From assembly GCA_963739985.1 (NCBI GenBank), contig CAVUCE010000007.1, positions 310,001-374,000 on the forward strand: DNA of 64,000 nt. Reading direction: 5' to 3'. Positions 44,242 through 53,392 of this stretch are shown here, piece after piece. The stretch is from CAVUCE01 sp963739985. Its GTDB lineage: Bacteria; Bacteroidota; Ignavibacteria; Ignavibacteriales; Ignavibacteriaceae. How positions within the stretch are numbered: position 1 is the stretch's first letter; each line of letters begins with the position of its first letter. A program made the position numbers and the translations under genes. The notes below the pieces were generated by a model. It ran no database searches and had not been told where the DNA came from. It saw only the letters and a program-made list of their open reading frames with translations.

Positions 44242-45386
44242 TATTGCTTGTGAAAAGATATATTCTGTAAATTAGAATCAAATTTTATAGGTTTTAATTT
44301 TAGCACTTGTGCGGTTTTTATTTTAGGCTCGAGTTTGAAATCTTTATGAAAATAGCCTTCATCTGTAAAGATCAGTTTTGAATTAGGTGAATCGAGAGAA
44401 GTTAAATTTTTAATAATTTTTATTGCTCTACTTTTTTTGTCTACTTTCGGAATTCCTCTTCCATATTGCCGAACCGGAATTATTTTGCCGGAAATAAAAT
44501 CACCGTTTTTATCATTTAAATTAAGGCTAAGAATTGCGGAAATTCCACCTCTTCCGAAAATGCTCACATTTCCGTATGTCAAAAAATTGCCAAGAGAATA
44601 AGCAATAAATTTGTTTTTGTACAAATCGAAAGCTCGAAGGACATGAGGACCGCTTCCTAAAACAAGATCGGCTCCCGCATCTATAACCGAGTGAGCAAAT
44701 AATATTTCGTTACCTCTATTCTCACCAAGATAACTTTCTGTGGAGTCCGGAGTTTCATAAGAATCCTTTCCCTCAGCGCCACCATGAAAGAAAACTATAA
44801 CTAAGTTTCCTTGTTTTTTGTAAGATGTTACAATTCTTTTTGCATCTTGTATATCATAAATCTTATTTGATCCGCCTGAAAAACCAAACGGTAATATTAT
44901 TATTTTCTTCCCGTTTACATCCAATTCGGCATGACTTTTTTTCGGAATAGGCTTAATTCCCAAACTTTTCAGTTTATTTATGGTAAATAAATACCCTTCA
45001 ATTCCATAATCCTGTGAATGATTATTATCCATATCCAATGCTTGAAAATGTAAGGATTTAAGAATTGGTGCTAAATATTCAGGCATTCCAAATTCGTAGC
45101 AAATTTTTTCCGCTCTGGCAGAATCGGAACATTTGTCAGGTTTCATTCCTTCTGAAAAAAAAGAACCTTCAAGATTTCCCAACAAAATATCCGAGCCTTG
45201 TAAACTTGAACCAATTGAACGAATAAAAACTTTCCCGCTATCAAGTGGTAAAATTTTTCTCGGTGTAACAGAACCGAGCATTATATCGCCAACCGCTTTT
45301 ACTCTTATTTGAGAAAAGGTTAAAGTGCTTATCGATAAAATATAAATAATAAAAAATGTAAAGCTAAAAAATTTGAGTTTAGACAT
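44241..45386 (-). CDS. CapA-family (PGA_cap) secreted protein
   Basis: A 381-residue protein with a signal peptide (hydrophobic LKFFSFTFFIIYILSIST, cleavage near FSQ) and a CapA/PGA_cap domain resembling metallophosphatases. Motifs are VKAVGDIMLGSVTPR, LLGNLEGSF, LDMDNNHSQDYG, VIVFFHGGAEGK and GADLVLGSGPHVLRAFDLYK. Such proteins are linked to poly-gamma-glutamate anchoring or other envelope polymer metabolism. No capB, capC or capE homologue is near, so a specific polymer cannot be assigned. Its 3-prime end meets the frr terminator. Confidence 0.85.
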   Translation of the reverse strand: MSKLKFFSFTFFIIYILSISTLTFSQIRVKAVGDIMLGSVTPRKILPLDSGKVFIRSIGSSLQGSDILLGNLEGSFFSEGMKPDKCSDSARAEKICYEFGMPEYLAPILKSLHFQALDMDNNHSQDYGIEGYLFTINKLKSLGIKPIPKKSHAELDVNGKKIIILPFGFSGGSNKIYDIQDAKRIVTSYKKQGNLVIVFFHGGAEGKDSYETPDSTESYLGENRGNEILFAHSVIDAGADLVLGSGPHVLRAFDLYKNKFIAYSLGNFLTYGNVSIFGRGGISAILSLNLNDKNGDFISGKIIPVRQYGRGIPKVDKKSRAIKIIKNLTSLDSPNSKLIFTDEGYFHKDFKLEPKIKTAQVLKLKPIKFDSNLQNISFHKQ

Positions 45387-45563
45387 TAAAAAGATGCTGT
45401 ATTCAATTAAAAATGATGAAAATAGCTGATATGCTCATGTTTTTTTTGCATATGAACGGTGAAAATCAACATTCAAATAATAATTGCTTAAAAATTAACT
45501 AATTTTTCGTTAAATTTTAAATTGGTAGAGATTTATTATGTGCTGTTGCGATAACTTAACTTG

Positions 45564-46256
45564 ATGAAAAAAGAAAAAAACAAATTTAACAATCTAAATA
45601 TTCCCGAAGCCTCTTCTTATTTAAATAAAAATCTAATAAGAAACGTTTTCTTTTTCGGCGGTGGAATTATACTTTTTGTTGCGGGTGTAATTGTGTACGG
45701 AGTTGTTTTGAATCTTCGTGAAATTCCATTAGCGCAAGCAATGAAAAACAAAGGCTTCTCTAAGCTAAACGATGTTACCATAATTGTTGATAGGCATTCA
45801 TATACTCTTAATCTTTATGATGATTCCGTATTGATCAAAAGCTATCGTGCAAATTTTGGTATGAATGTTAGAGTACCTAAGACTAAGGTTGGAGATAATG
45901 CAACACCGGTTGGAGAATACAGAATTTGCGAAATCGATACCGTAAGTAAATATTATAAATTCTTTAAAATAAATTATCCGAACCTAAATGACGCAGTTGA
46001 AGGTTTAAGAAAAGGGTTGATTACGCAATCACAATTTGATAAACTTAAGTTTGAATTTTATTACGGTCAATGTTCAACATCTCAAACAAATTTAGGCGGA
46101 AATATTGGTATTCATGGAATCGGAGAATTGAATTCCATTTTTAAATATTTGCCGTTTGTTTATAACTGGACTGACGGTTCAATAGCCATAAGTAACGAAA
46201 ATATTGATGAATTGTACTCTGTTGTTAAGAAAGGAACTAAAGTTGTTATTAAATAA
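45564..46256 (+). CDS. YkuD-type L,D-transpeptidase domain protein lacking the catalytic cysteine
   Basis: The start ATG 45564 is preferred to TTG 45561. A single N-terminal transmembrane helix (about 30-50) is followed by a YkuD catalytic domain of about 170 residues (VTIIVDRHSYTLNLYDDSVL to the end). The typical HG dyad is present (NIGIHGIGEL, about residue 184), but the nucleophile segment reads NWTDGSIAISNENIDELY where the family has NWTxGCIA(L/V)xN, so the active-site Cys is replaced by Ser (codon TCA). The enzyme is therefore either inactive, a serine variant, or non-catalytic. The following gene overlaps it by 14 bases. Confidence 0.85.
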   Translation: MKKEKNKFNNLNIPEASSYLNKNLIRNVFFFGGGIILFVAGVIVYGVVLNLREIPLAQAMKNKGFSKLNDVTIIVDRHSYTLNLYDDSVLIKSYRANFGMNVRVPKTKVGDNATPVGEYRICEIDTVSKYYKFFKINYPNLNDAVEGLRKGLITQSQFDKLKFEFYYGQCSTSQTNLGGNIGIHGIGELNSIFKYLPFVYNWTDGSIAISNENIDELYSVVKKGTKVVIK

Positions 46257-46869
46257 AAAAATAATTTTTGTTATTTCAATAATATTCATCGGCTTATTTT
46301 ATTCTTGCGGAAGCAAGAAAGATGATGCGAAACAGGAATTGTTAAAAAAATATAATGATCAAGATTTCGTTCTAGCACAGGCAAAAAAAGTACTGGGCGA
46401 AAATGTGAAGTTCGCCTATAAAGGTAAGTTTGATCAGGATTCAACTTTAGAAATTGCGGCGGGTACGGAAACTTCCAGCCCTAAGGAATGGGGAATTAGA
46501 TTTTATCTATTAAAATTGGACGGCACCACGCTTAAGAAAGTATATGAATCTGATTTAGTAAACGGATCATTTAAAGATTGCCTTGTAAAGAAAATCAAAT
46601 TCCCGGATTTTAATCATGAATTGATCTATTATAATTCACAAGATTACTTTCTGGGCAGCGGGGGCGGAGAAGTTTATTCCTACTTAGTAAACCTGGATCA
46701 AAATAAAATTTATTATGCCCACCTTGTTGCGGAACAGCGAAAACCTGTTTCTCTTTATTTGTCCTCAAACATTGAGTTTCCCGATTTGAAAAATTTCTTT
46801 TTGAGTAATTTCAAAAGGGATTACCCTACTGTGAACTTAGTTAATAAAGACATAGTTTTGCAGGACTAA
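46243..46869 (+). CDS. Lipoprotein of unknown function
   Basis: The start at TTG 46243 is chosen because AAGGA at 46231-46235 lies at the right distance and the product starts cleanly with a lipoprotein signal (FVISIIFIGLFYSC, lipidated Cys). The longer frame to 46204 adds an unlikely Leu/Lys-rich prefix. The mature part of about 190 residues (for example KVLGENVKFAYKGKFDQDST, EWGIRFYLLKLDG) has no family I recognise. It overlaps the L,D-transpeptidase-like gene by 14 bases and precedes the Omp85 gene, so it may belong to the same envelope operon. Confidence 0.6.
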   Translation: MLLNKKIIFVISIIFIGLFYSCGSKKDDAKQELLKKYNDQDFVLAQAKKVLGENVKFAYKGKFDQDSTLEIAAGTETSSPKEWGIRFYLLKLDGTTLKKVYESDLVNGSFKDCLVKKIKFPDFNHELIYYNSQDYFLGSGGGEVYSYLVNLDQNKIYYAHLVAEQRKPVSLYLSSNIEFPDLKNFFLSNFKRDYPTVNLVNKDIVLQD

Positions 46870-46921
46870 TTAATTTATTCTAGAAAAATTATAGAAATAT
46901 AAGAGTACCGGTAAAATTCCA

Positions 46922-48925
46922 ATGATGAAAAGATTTTTAATTCTCATAATTTTCATCTCTTTTGCTGTTGTGGTAAAGGCACAAAAAGCAAATCAGTATG
47001 AATTAAATTCAATTGAATTTAGCGGGAATAGTACATTCTCTTCATCATCATTACAAGATATAATATACTCAGAGCCAACACCGATGTGGTTTTGGAAATT
47101 TTTAAACTCTTTCACAAGTCTTGGAAAAGCGCCGGTTTATTTTGATTCTGCATTCATTCAAATCGATCTTAATGCGCTAAAAAAATATTATAACGATAAT
47201 GGTTTTTTTAATGCAAAATTTTCTTACAAATATTCGGTTGATACGGCTGATAAAGAAGTTGATCTGACTTATATTATTCATGAGGGTTCTCCAGCAACTT
47301 ACGGTAAACAAGAGCTAATTGGATTAACTAAAGTACCGGATTTAATAAAAGGATACGTCTACAACGATTTTCACCTTGATACAACACAACGTTTTTACCG
47401 GTCGACTGTAGAGCAAAATACATCAGTTACAATTAATACTTTGCAAAATAGCGGATATATGCTGGCAATGTACGATAGCACAATCGTATTTCGTGATACT
47501 TCAAAGGACAAGGCTAATGTTAATGTCTATTTTACACCCGGCAATAGATATAAAATAGATACTGTACTGGTTGATAAACAAGGACCGGGCGCACCTTATG
47601 TTAATAATCAATTGTTAAGAGATATAACAGGAATTAGAAGCGGTGAGTATTATGACCAGGAATCTTTAAAAAGAAGTCAGCTTAGATTATATAGAACAGG
47701 GTTATTTAGTACGGTTTTGCTTTCCGGCGATAGAAATGATACAGTCGATAGCAAAGTTCCAATAAAGCTTGAAGGCACCATTGGAGAACTGAATGAGCTT
47801 TCACCCGAAATTATAGTTAATAATCAACAAAATGCATTTAACGTTGGTTTGGGTGCTGCCTATATCCGTAAAAACTTTTTGGGTGATGCAAGAAAATTAA
47901 CTTTAAGTACATCTTTTGGCGTTCAAGATATTATTCATGTTGACTTTGGCAATTTGATCAAACGCTTTTCTTTTAGAGATACAACTCTTCTCGGTTATGT
48001 AGATTCCCGTATAACAATTGATCAGCCATATTTATTCAACCGTCCGATTTTTGGAACGTGGGAAACTTACGCTACTATTAATAAGCAAGCTAATTATAAT
48101 AACACATTATACGGCACAAAATTAACATTCGATTTTGAGCTTCCGACATACACATTTATTAATCACTTAAGCGCATCATATAACGTTGAACAATCGAATG
48201 AAGTTTATAGAATTTTTAATGATAGTTTATCTACAAAATTAATTTCTGTAATCGGTGCTGATTTTGGTTCTACTACAGCAGACAATATATTATTTCCCAC
48301 CACCGGTTATAATCTTACGGTTCATTTGGAAGAGGCAAACTCAATTCCTTATTTGATTTCTAAAATTGGTGGAAATAATTATGAAGGATCAATGTTCTAT
48401 AAAGTGGTTTTAAACAGTTCTTATTATTTTCCCTTAGACAGAAAAAGGAACAAAATATTTGCGGCTAAATTTAAGGTTGGAAATCTTCAAACATATTATG
48501 GAGATTTTGCTGGTGTCCCTTTAAATAGAACTTTTTATGCCGGCGGCAGTAACTCAATACGCGGCTGGCGTTCTAATGAATTGGTTCCCGCCGGGAGCGA
48601 TAGCGTCAGAAGTATTCAGGGAATCAACATAAAAGGCGGAAGTTTCTTATTGGAAGGATCGATTGAATATCGTTATCGTTTTATGCAAAATATAGGAACG
48701 GTTTTCTTTGCGGATTTGGGAAACACCTGGCTTAATTATCACCGGTTTACTTTTGCTGGAGTAGCAATTGCAGCCGGAATAGGATTAAGATATTATACTC
48801 AAATAGCACCTTTCAGAATTGATTTTGCATTTAAGTTTTATGACCCCGGCGATCAAAAATACATATTTAAAAAACCATTCTGGAAAAACATTCAAATACA
48901 ATTCGGCATTGGCGAAGCCTTCTAA
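46922..48925 (+). CDS. Omp85-family outer-membrane assembly protein (BamA/TamA-like)
   Basis: A 667-residue protein with a signal peptide (MMKRFLILIIFISFAVVVKA) and an N-terminal POTRA region (YELNSIEFSGNSTFSSSSLQ, then VDLTYIIHEGSPATYGKQEL, and RYKIDTVLVDKQG), followed by a C-terminal 16-stranded barrel with the conserved FYAGGSNSIRGW motif in the L6 loop and ending in QIQFGIGEAF. This fits an Omp85 protein that inserts outer-membrane proteins. Length is shorter than standard BamA, so a TamA-like or minimal form is possible. A degraded copy of its final strands follows directly. Confidence 0.9.
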   Translation: MMKRFLILIIFISFAVVVKAQKANQYELNSIEFSGNSTFSSSSLQDIIYSEPTPMWFWKFLNSFTSLGKAPVYFDSAFIQIDLNALKKYYNDNGFFNAKFSYKYSVDTADKEVDLTYIIHEGSPATYGKQELIGLTKVPDLIKGYVYNDFHLDTTQRFYRSTVEQNTSVTINTLQNSGYMLAMYDSTIVFRDTSKDKANVNVYFTPGNRYKIDTVLVDKQGPGAPYVNNQLLRDITGIRSGEYYDQESLKRSQLRLYRTGLFSTVLLSGDRNDTVDSKVPIKLEGTIGELNELSPEIIVNNQQNAFNVGLGAAYIRKNFLGDARKLTLSTSFGVQDIIHVDFGNLIKRFSFRDTTLLGYVDSRITIDQPYLFNRPIFGTWETYATINKQANYNNTLYGTKLTFDFELPTYTFINHLSASYNVEQSNEVYRIFNDSLSTKLISVIGADFGSTTADNILFPTTGYNLTVHLEEANSIPYLISKIGGNNYEGSMFYKVVLNSSYYFPLDRKRNKIFAAKFKVGNLQTYYGDFAGVPLNRTFYAGGSNSIRGWRSNELVPAGSDSVRSIQGINIKGGSFLLEGSIEYRYRFMQNIGTVFFADLGNTWLNYHRFTFAGVAIAAGIGLRYYTQIAPFRIDFAFKFYDPGDQKYIFKKPFWKNIQIQFGIGEAF

Positions 48926-48933
48926 TTTGGGGT

Positions 48934-49161
48934 TTGCCCTTTTTTATCGATTACGGCAGTGCATGGAACGGATATAATCAAGTTAAAATTAACAACTTAG
49001 CTGTCCGAATTGGAATTAGTTTTAGGTACCACCTCAAAATAATGCTGTTTCAAGTCGATTTTGGATTCAAATTTTACGATCCACAGAACAAAGATTTATC
49101 ATTAAACAGCCTTTTGAGCACACTTTACAGCTACAATTCGGAATTGGGGAAGCATTCTTAA
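48934..49161 (+). pseudogene. Degraded duplicate of the Omp85 C-terminal barrel
   Basis: The segment FFIDYGSAWNGYNQVKINNL to VDFGFKFYDPQNK repeats the last strands of the Omp85 just upstream (VFFADLGNTWLNYHRFTFAG and IDFAFKFYDPGDQK). After about residue 60 the frame shifts: a second frame contains LQLQFGIGEAF, the counterpart of QIQFGIGEAF ending the complete gene. It has no ribosome binding site and no signal peptide and is therefore a remnant, probably of a second Omp85 copy or a partial tandem duplication. The start at 48934 is a TTG. Confidence 0.7.
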
Positions 49162-49267
49162 GTTAACAAATATGATTTAACTAACTCAAACTTGGTGCAT
49201 AGTATTTTATTTTGTTTAGCACATCAAAATTAGTTATTTTAAAGACTCTTTATTTTATAGGTTAAGT

Positions 49268-50143
49268 ATGATATACAGCATGACAGGCTACGGCAAAGGA
49301 AACGCCGAAAACAAAAAAATGACCGTAGAAGTCGAAATAAAATCTGTTAACAGTAGATATCTGGATATTTCGTTAAGACTTCCATCTTCGTTGATGAACA
49401 AGGAATACGAACTTAGAGAATTTATAAAATCAAAAGTAAGCCGCGGAAAAATTGGAGTTAGCATCCAGTTAAAGAAAAACGGCGGTTCTGCAGATTTACC
49501 CGAAATAGATAAAGAAAAATTAAAGAATTACTTAAGCCAGATTAAAGAATTAAAAAAAGCTGCAAAGTTAACCGAGAAAATTAAACTTCAACATTTACTG
49601 GATAATAAAGATCTTTACACTTCTTCCAACGGCGAATATTCGGAAGACGATTTTAATCTAATTAAAAATGCAATTTCAGATTCGATAAAAAGCATGCTGA
49701 AAATGAAAGCGAATGAAGGTAAGGAGCTTGCAAAAGATCTAAAGAAACGAATAGAAATTATAGATCAGGCTTTGGTTGTAATAGAAAAAGAGACTAAAGA
49801 ATCATCTAAAGAATACTATGGAAAGTTAAAAGAAAAAGTAAAATCCATTTTAGATGAAAACAATTACGACGAACAGCGAATGACTATGGAGCTGGCGGTA
49901 ATCGCTGAAAAAGCAGATATAACCGAAGAGTGTGTTAGACTCCGCAGCCACATGAAATTTTTCTCGGATAGTTTAACAAATGAAAACGATCCCGGCAGAA
50001 AACTTAATTTTCTGTGTCAGGAAATGAATAGAGAAACAAATACAATTTCTTCAAAATCTATCTCAACAATTATTACTCATAAAACTGTTATGATTAAAGA
50101 AGAGATAGAAAAAATAAGAGAACAAATACAAAATATTGAGTGA
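49268..50143 (+). CDS. yicC: YicC-family endoribonuclease-like protein
   Basis: A complete 291-residue YicC protein: MIYSMTGYGKG is the family start, EVEIKSVNSRYLDISLRLPS follows, and the C-terminal half has FLCQEMNRETNTISSKS. YicC is a stress-related RNase in E. coli that can degrade small RNAs. The gene starts the conserved yicC-gmk-rpoZ-coaBC cluster. Confidence 0.95.
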   Translation: MIYSMTGYGKGNAENKKMTVEVEIKSVNSRYLDISLRLPSSLMNKEYELREFIKSKVSRGKIGVSIQLKKNGGSADLPEIDKEKLKNYLSQIKELKKAAKLTEKIKLQHLLDNKDLYTSSNGEYSEDDFNLIKNAISDSIKSMLKMKANEGKELAKDLKKRIEIIDQALVVIEKETKESSKEYYGKLKEKVKSILDENNYDEQRMTMELAVIAEKADITEECVRLRSHMKFFSDSLTNENDPGRKLNFLCQEMNRETNTISSKSISTIITHKTVMIKEEIEKIREQIQNIE

Positions 50144-50146
50144 TTA

Positions 50147-50725
50147 TTGGCTGGCAAAAAAGGAGAAATAATTGCGATTTCCGCTCCTAGCGGAACTGGT
50201 AAAACTACGATTGTAAAACAGATTTTGAAGGAATTTCCCGAACTGGTTTTTTCCGTTTCGGCTACAACGCGTAAAAAAAGAGCTAACGAAACTAACGGTG
50301 TTGAATATTTCTTTATCTCGGAAGATGAGTTTAAGGAAAAAATAAAAGCCAATGAATTTGTTGAATGGGAAAAATTTTACGATTATTATTACGGAACTTA
50401 CAAATCATACATAGAAACGAATATAAATTCTGGTCGACCCGTAATAATTGAAATTGACGTTAAAGGAGCTTTGGAATTAAAAAGTATTTATCCTGAAGCA
50501 AATTTAATCTATATTTTACCTCCCAGCTTTGAGGAATTAGTAAAAAGACTCAGAAACAGAAATACTGAAAGCGAAGAAGATTTCAGGAAACGTACTGAGA
50601 GAGCCCGAATGGAATTGTCACTTAAGGATAAATTTGATTATTTTGTGGAAAATGCGGAACTAGATAAAGCAATTGCAGATACTAAGATTTTAATAAAAAG
50701 AATAATTAATAAGGAGAATAAATAA
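50147..50725 (+). CDS. gmk: Guanylate kinase
   Basis: A 192-residue guanylate kinase with P-loop SAPSGTGKTTI near the N-terminus, VSATTRKKRANETNGVEYFF for GMP binding, and RNTESEEDFRKRTERA near the C-terminus. It phosphorylates GMP and dGMP. The start is TTG 50147, giving MAGKKGEIIAISAPSGTGKT, four bases after yicC. Confidence 0.97.
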   Translation: MAGKKGEIIAISAPSGTGKTTIVKQILKEFPELVFSVSATTRKKRANETNGVEYFFISEDEFKEKIKANEFVEWEKFYDYYYGTYKSYIETNINSGRPVIIEIDVKGALELKSIYPEANLIYILPPSFEELVKRLRNRNTESEEDFRKRTERARMELSLKDKFDYFVENAELDKAIADTKILIKRIINKENK

Positions 50726-50726
50726 A

Positions 50727-51020
50727 ATGGCAATACAACCGGTTGATTTGAGAGTGATTGATGCGAAGGCTTCGAATATTTATGAAGGTATTATCGTTGC
50801 TTCAATAAGAGCTAGAGTTATTAATAGTGATACAAAAATTGAATATAACGCTTTGGTTAGTACTATTCCTAGTTCCGGTGCCGATGATGACAGCGAAGAC
50901 ATCGAAAACCCTGCTCAGTTAAAAATTTCCCAGGATTTTGATAAAAGAGAAAAACCGCATATTGAAGCATTGAATGAGTTGCTTGAAGGTAATATTGAAT
51001 ACGAATATAAGAAAAAGTAA
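50727..51020 (+). CDS. rpoZ: RNA polymerase omega-like subunit (RpoZ, Bacteroidota type)
   Basis: A 97-residue protein: MAIQPVDLRVIDAKASNIYE, IIVASIRARVINSDTKIEYN and an acidic middle (ADDDSEDIENP). It follows gmk by one base and is in the usual position for rpoZ in Bacteroidota and relatives, with the omega pattern at ASIRARVIN. It lacks some residues of the Proteobacterial omega and is longer in the tail. The role in polymerase assembly is inferred from position and pattern. Confidence 0.8.
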   Translation: MAIQPVDLRVIDAKASNIYEGIIVASIRARVINSDTKIEYNALVSTIPSSGADDDSEDIENPAQLKISQDFDKREKPHIEALNELLEGNIEYEYKKK

Positions 51021-51052
51021 TTTAGATTTTTCTGATTTTAACTTTATGAAAG

Positions 51053-51081
51053 TCCCGAACATTGTTCGGGATTTTCTTTTT
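51053..51081 (+). terminator. Intrinsic terminator after rpoZ
   Basis: Stem TCCCGAAC/GTTCGGGA with a three-base loop, followed by TTTTCTTTTT. It lies 32 bases after the rpoZ stop and probably ends the yicC-gmk-rpoZ transcript. Confidence 0.88.
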
Positions 51082-51176
51082 GAAGTAAATTAAATTTATT
51101 GTTTTAATTCATTCTCTTAAATAGTTATCTTATTTAAGATAATTTTAGATTTATAGATTGGTATAAGGAATTTTTT

Positions 51177-52389
51177 ATGGGCAACGAAATACTGAATGGT
51201 AAAAAAATTCTATTAGGTGTTTCCGGCGGAATTGCCGCGTATAAATCTACTTTTCTTGTAAGAGAATTAGTTAAGCTAGGTGCAAAAGTAAAAGTTGTAA
51301 TGACTCCGTCTGCCACTGAATTTATAACGCCCTTAACACTTTCTACACTTTCCCAAAATGAAGTAATTGTAAACGTATTTCCACAAGATCAAAAAAACGG
51401 GACTAGCTTTTCACCCTGGCATATAGATTTGGCTTTGTGGGCGGATTTAATGATTATTGCTCCTGCTACGGTAAACACTGTTGCAAAAATAGCCAACGGA
51501 TTTGCTGATAATGCACTTACAACTTTAGTTACTGCTTTACGATGTCCGCTGTTACTCTGTCCAAGTGCAGACATTGATATGTACGAAAACAAATTTACTC
51601 AAGCAAACTTACAAAAATTGGATGAAGCCGGTTATTATATTCTTGAAGCGGAATCAGGTGAGCTTGCTAGCGGTTTGAGCGGAAAAGGAAGATTTCCCGA
51701 AATAAACAAAGTCATCGATGCGGCGGAATTAATATTATCCGGTTACAAAAAGGATTTAGCAGGAAAAAATATTTTAGTAACTGCTGGTCCAACATTCGAA
51801 GATATAGATCCAGTTAGATTTATAGGAAATAGATCGTCCGGTAAAATGGGATTTCAAATTGCCAAAGCGGCATATTTACGCGGCGCTGAAGTTACTCTTA
51901 TTTCCGGGCCTTCATCGGAAATGTCTTATCCCGAAATAAAATTCATAAAAGTTCGTTCCGCTGCAGATATGAAAAAAGCTGTTGATGATGAACTTGCAAA
52001 AAACGATGTGCTGATAATGTCGTCTGCAGTTGCTGATTACAAACCGGAAAAATCATCGGATAAAAAAATTAAAAAAGATGATAATCTTGATTCCATAAAA
52101 TTAACTCTGACTGATGATATTCTATCACAATTAAATGCCAAAGATAAGTTTGTTATTGGCTTTGCTTTAGAAACTGATAATGAGATTAAGTAATGCCGAG
52201 AAAAAATTAAAAAATAAGAAACTAGATTTAATTGTGTTAAATTCGTTGAAAGATGAAAATAGTGGATTTGAGACTGACACCAATAAAATAACTATAATTC
52301 ATAAATCAGGAAATAAAAAGACTTATCCTTTGCAATCTAAATTTCAAGTCGCTAATAAAATACTTTCGGAAATACCGACAGGAAATTAA
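51177..52389 (+). CDS. coaBC: CoaBC phosphopantothenoylcysteine decarboxylase/synthetase, frame broken by one base
   Basis: The CoaC half starts with KKILLGVSGGIAAYKSTFLV, has IAPATVNTVAKIANGFADNA and the CoaB half has ILVTAGPTFEDIDPVRFIGN with RSSGKMGFQIAKAAY. One extra T near 52189 puts a stop in the frame; without it the protein continues NAEKKLKNKKLDLIVLNSLK to a total of 403 residues, the usual CoaBC length. CoaBC is needed for coenzyme A and is essential, so a true knockout is improbable. The gene is preceded by the rpoZ terminator and starts at ATG 51177. Confidence 0.85.
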
Positions 52390-52477
52390 ATTATTGAATA
52401 AAGATTAAACTAATATCGTAATTTCCCAAATGAAGGAGCAAACCTTTAGAAATAAGTTTCTTGAAATTATTAATGAT

Positions 52478-52625
52478 TACTGTTTCTAAAATGGTCATTC
52501 TGATCCCGACCTGTCGGGAGAAGAATCTCAAGAGAGCGATTTTTATAAAATTCAGAGATATTTCCCCGCCTAATGCGGGTCAATATGACCTAATAATTAA
52601 ACATTTATTTGTGTAATATGAGTCA
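52478..52625. mobile_element. MITE-like inverted-repeat element, decayed copy D
   Basis: ATGGTCATTCTGAT, AAGAATCTCA, AGAGATATTT, CAATATGACC and GTGTAATATGAGTC are related to internal and terminal parts of the 127-bp family at 38633, but the left terminus is too changed to align well. The tip holds a CCCGACCTGTCGGG hairpin. It lies between coaBC and the UDG gene. Confidence 0.55.
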
Positions 52626-52637
52626 ATAATATTAAAA

Positions 52638-53391
52638 ATGAGTAGTGAATTAAAAAAGCAAATAATAGAAGCTTTAAAAGATCAAAAAAATATATTTGGA
52701 GATGATCTTTTTGATACGGAAGTATTAAAGAGAAAAACCATCGTGCAAAAAAAAAATATCGAAGAATCAATTACCCAGGAATTACAGGAAGATTTAATGA
52801 TTAATGGAGAAAAAGAAAACTGGCAAGCAGCCAAAAATTTAGAAGAGTTGAATAAACAAATTTGCGAATGTTTGAACTGTCCGCTGGGTAAGAATAGAAC
52901 AAATTTTGTTTTTGGTTCCGGAAATCCAAATGCCGATGTAATGGTAATTGGCGAAGGACCGGGAGCAGAAGAAGATAAACAAGGATTGCCTTTTGTAGGA
53001 CGCGCAGGTAAACTTTTAACTGATATTTTAAAAGCTATAAATTTTGAACGGGAAGAAGTTTATATAGCTAATGTTGTTAAATGTCGTCCGCCGGCAAACA
53101 GAACTCCTTTAGCTCCTGAAATGGATGAGTGTGTTCCTTATTTGAAAAAGCAAATTGAATTAATAAAACCAAAGCTAATTCTATTAGTTGGTTTAACAGC
53201 AGCGCAAGGTATTTTGAAAAAGAAAGATTCACTCACAAAAATGAGGGGACAAGTTTTTGAATTTGAAAATGCAAAAGTTATGGTAACTTATCATCCTGCC
53301 GGCGTTGTTAAGAAATCCCGGTTGGAAAAGAGCAACCTGGGAAGATGTTCAACAGTTTAGAAAATTATACGATGAAATGGTAAAAAAATAA
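52638..53391 (+). CDS. Type-4 uracil-DNA glycosylase, frame broken by one base
   Basis: A family-4 UDG: the CxxC cluster ligands are in QICECLNCPLGK, the active-site motif GEGPGAEEDKQGLPFVGRAG is exact, and VVKCRPPANRTPLAPEMDEC carries the second ligand pair. One extra G at 53301-53302 breaks the end; removing it gives HPAALLRNPGWKRATWEDVQ and a 250-residue product ending at TAA 53391, two bases before dnaB. HPAA is the characteristic motif, so the correction is well supported. It removes uracil from DNA; here it neighbours dnaB. Confidence 0.83.
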
Positions 53392-53392
53392 A

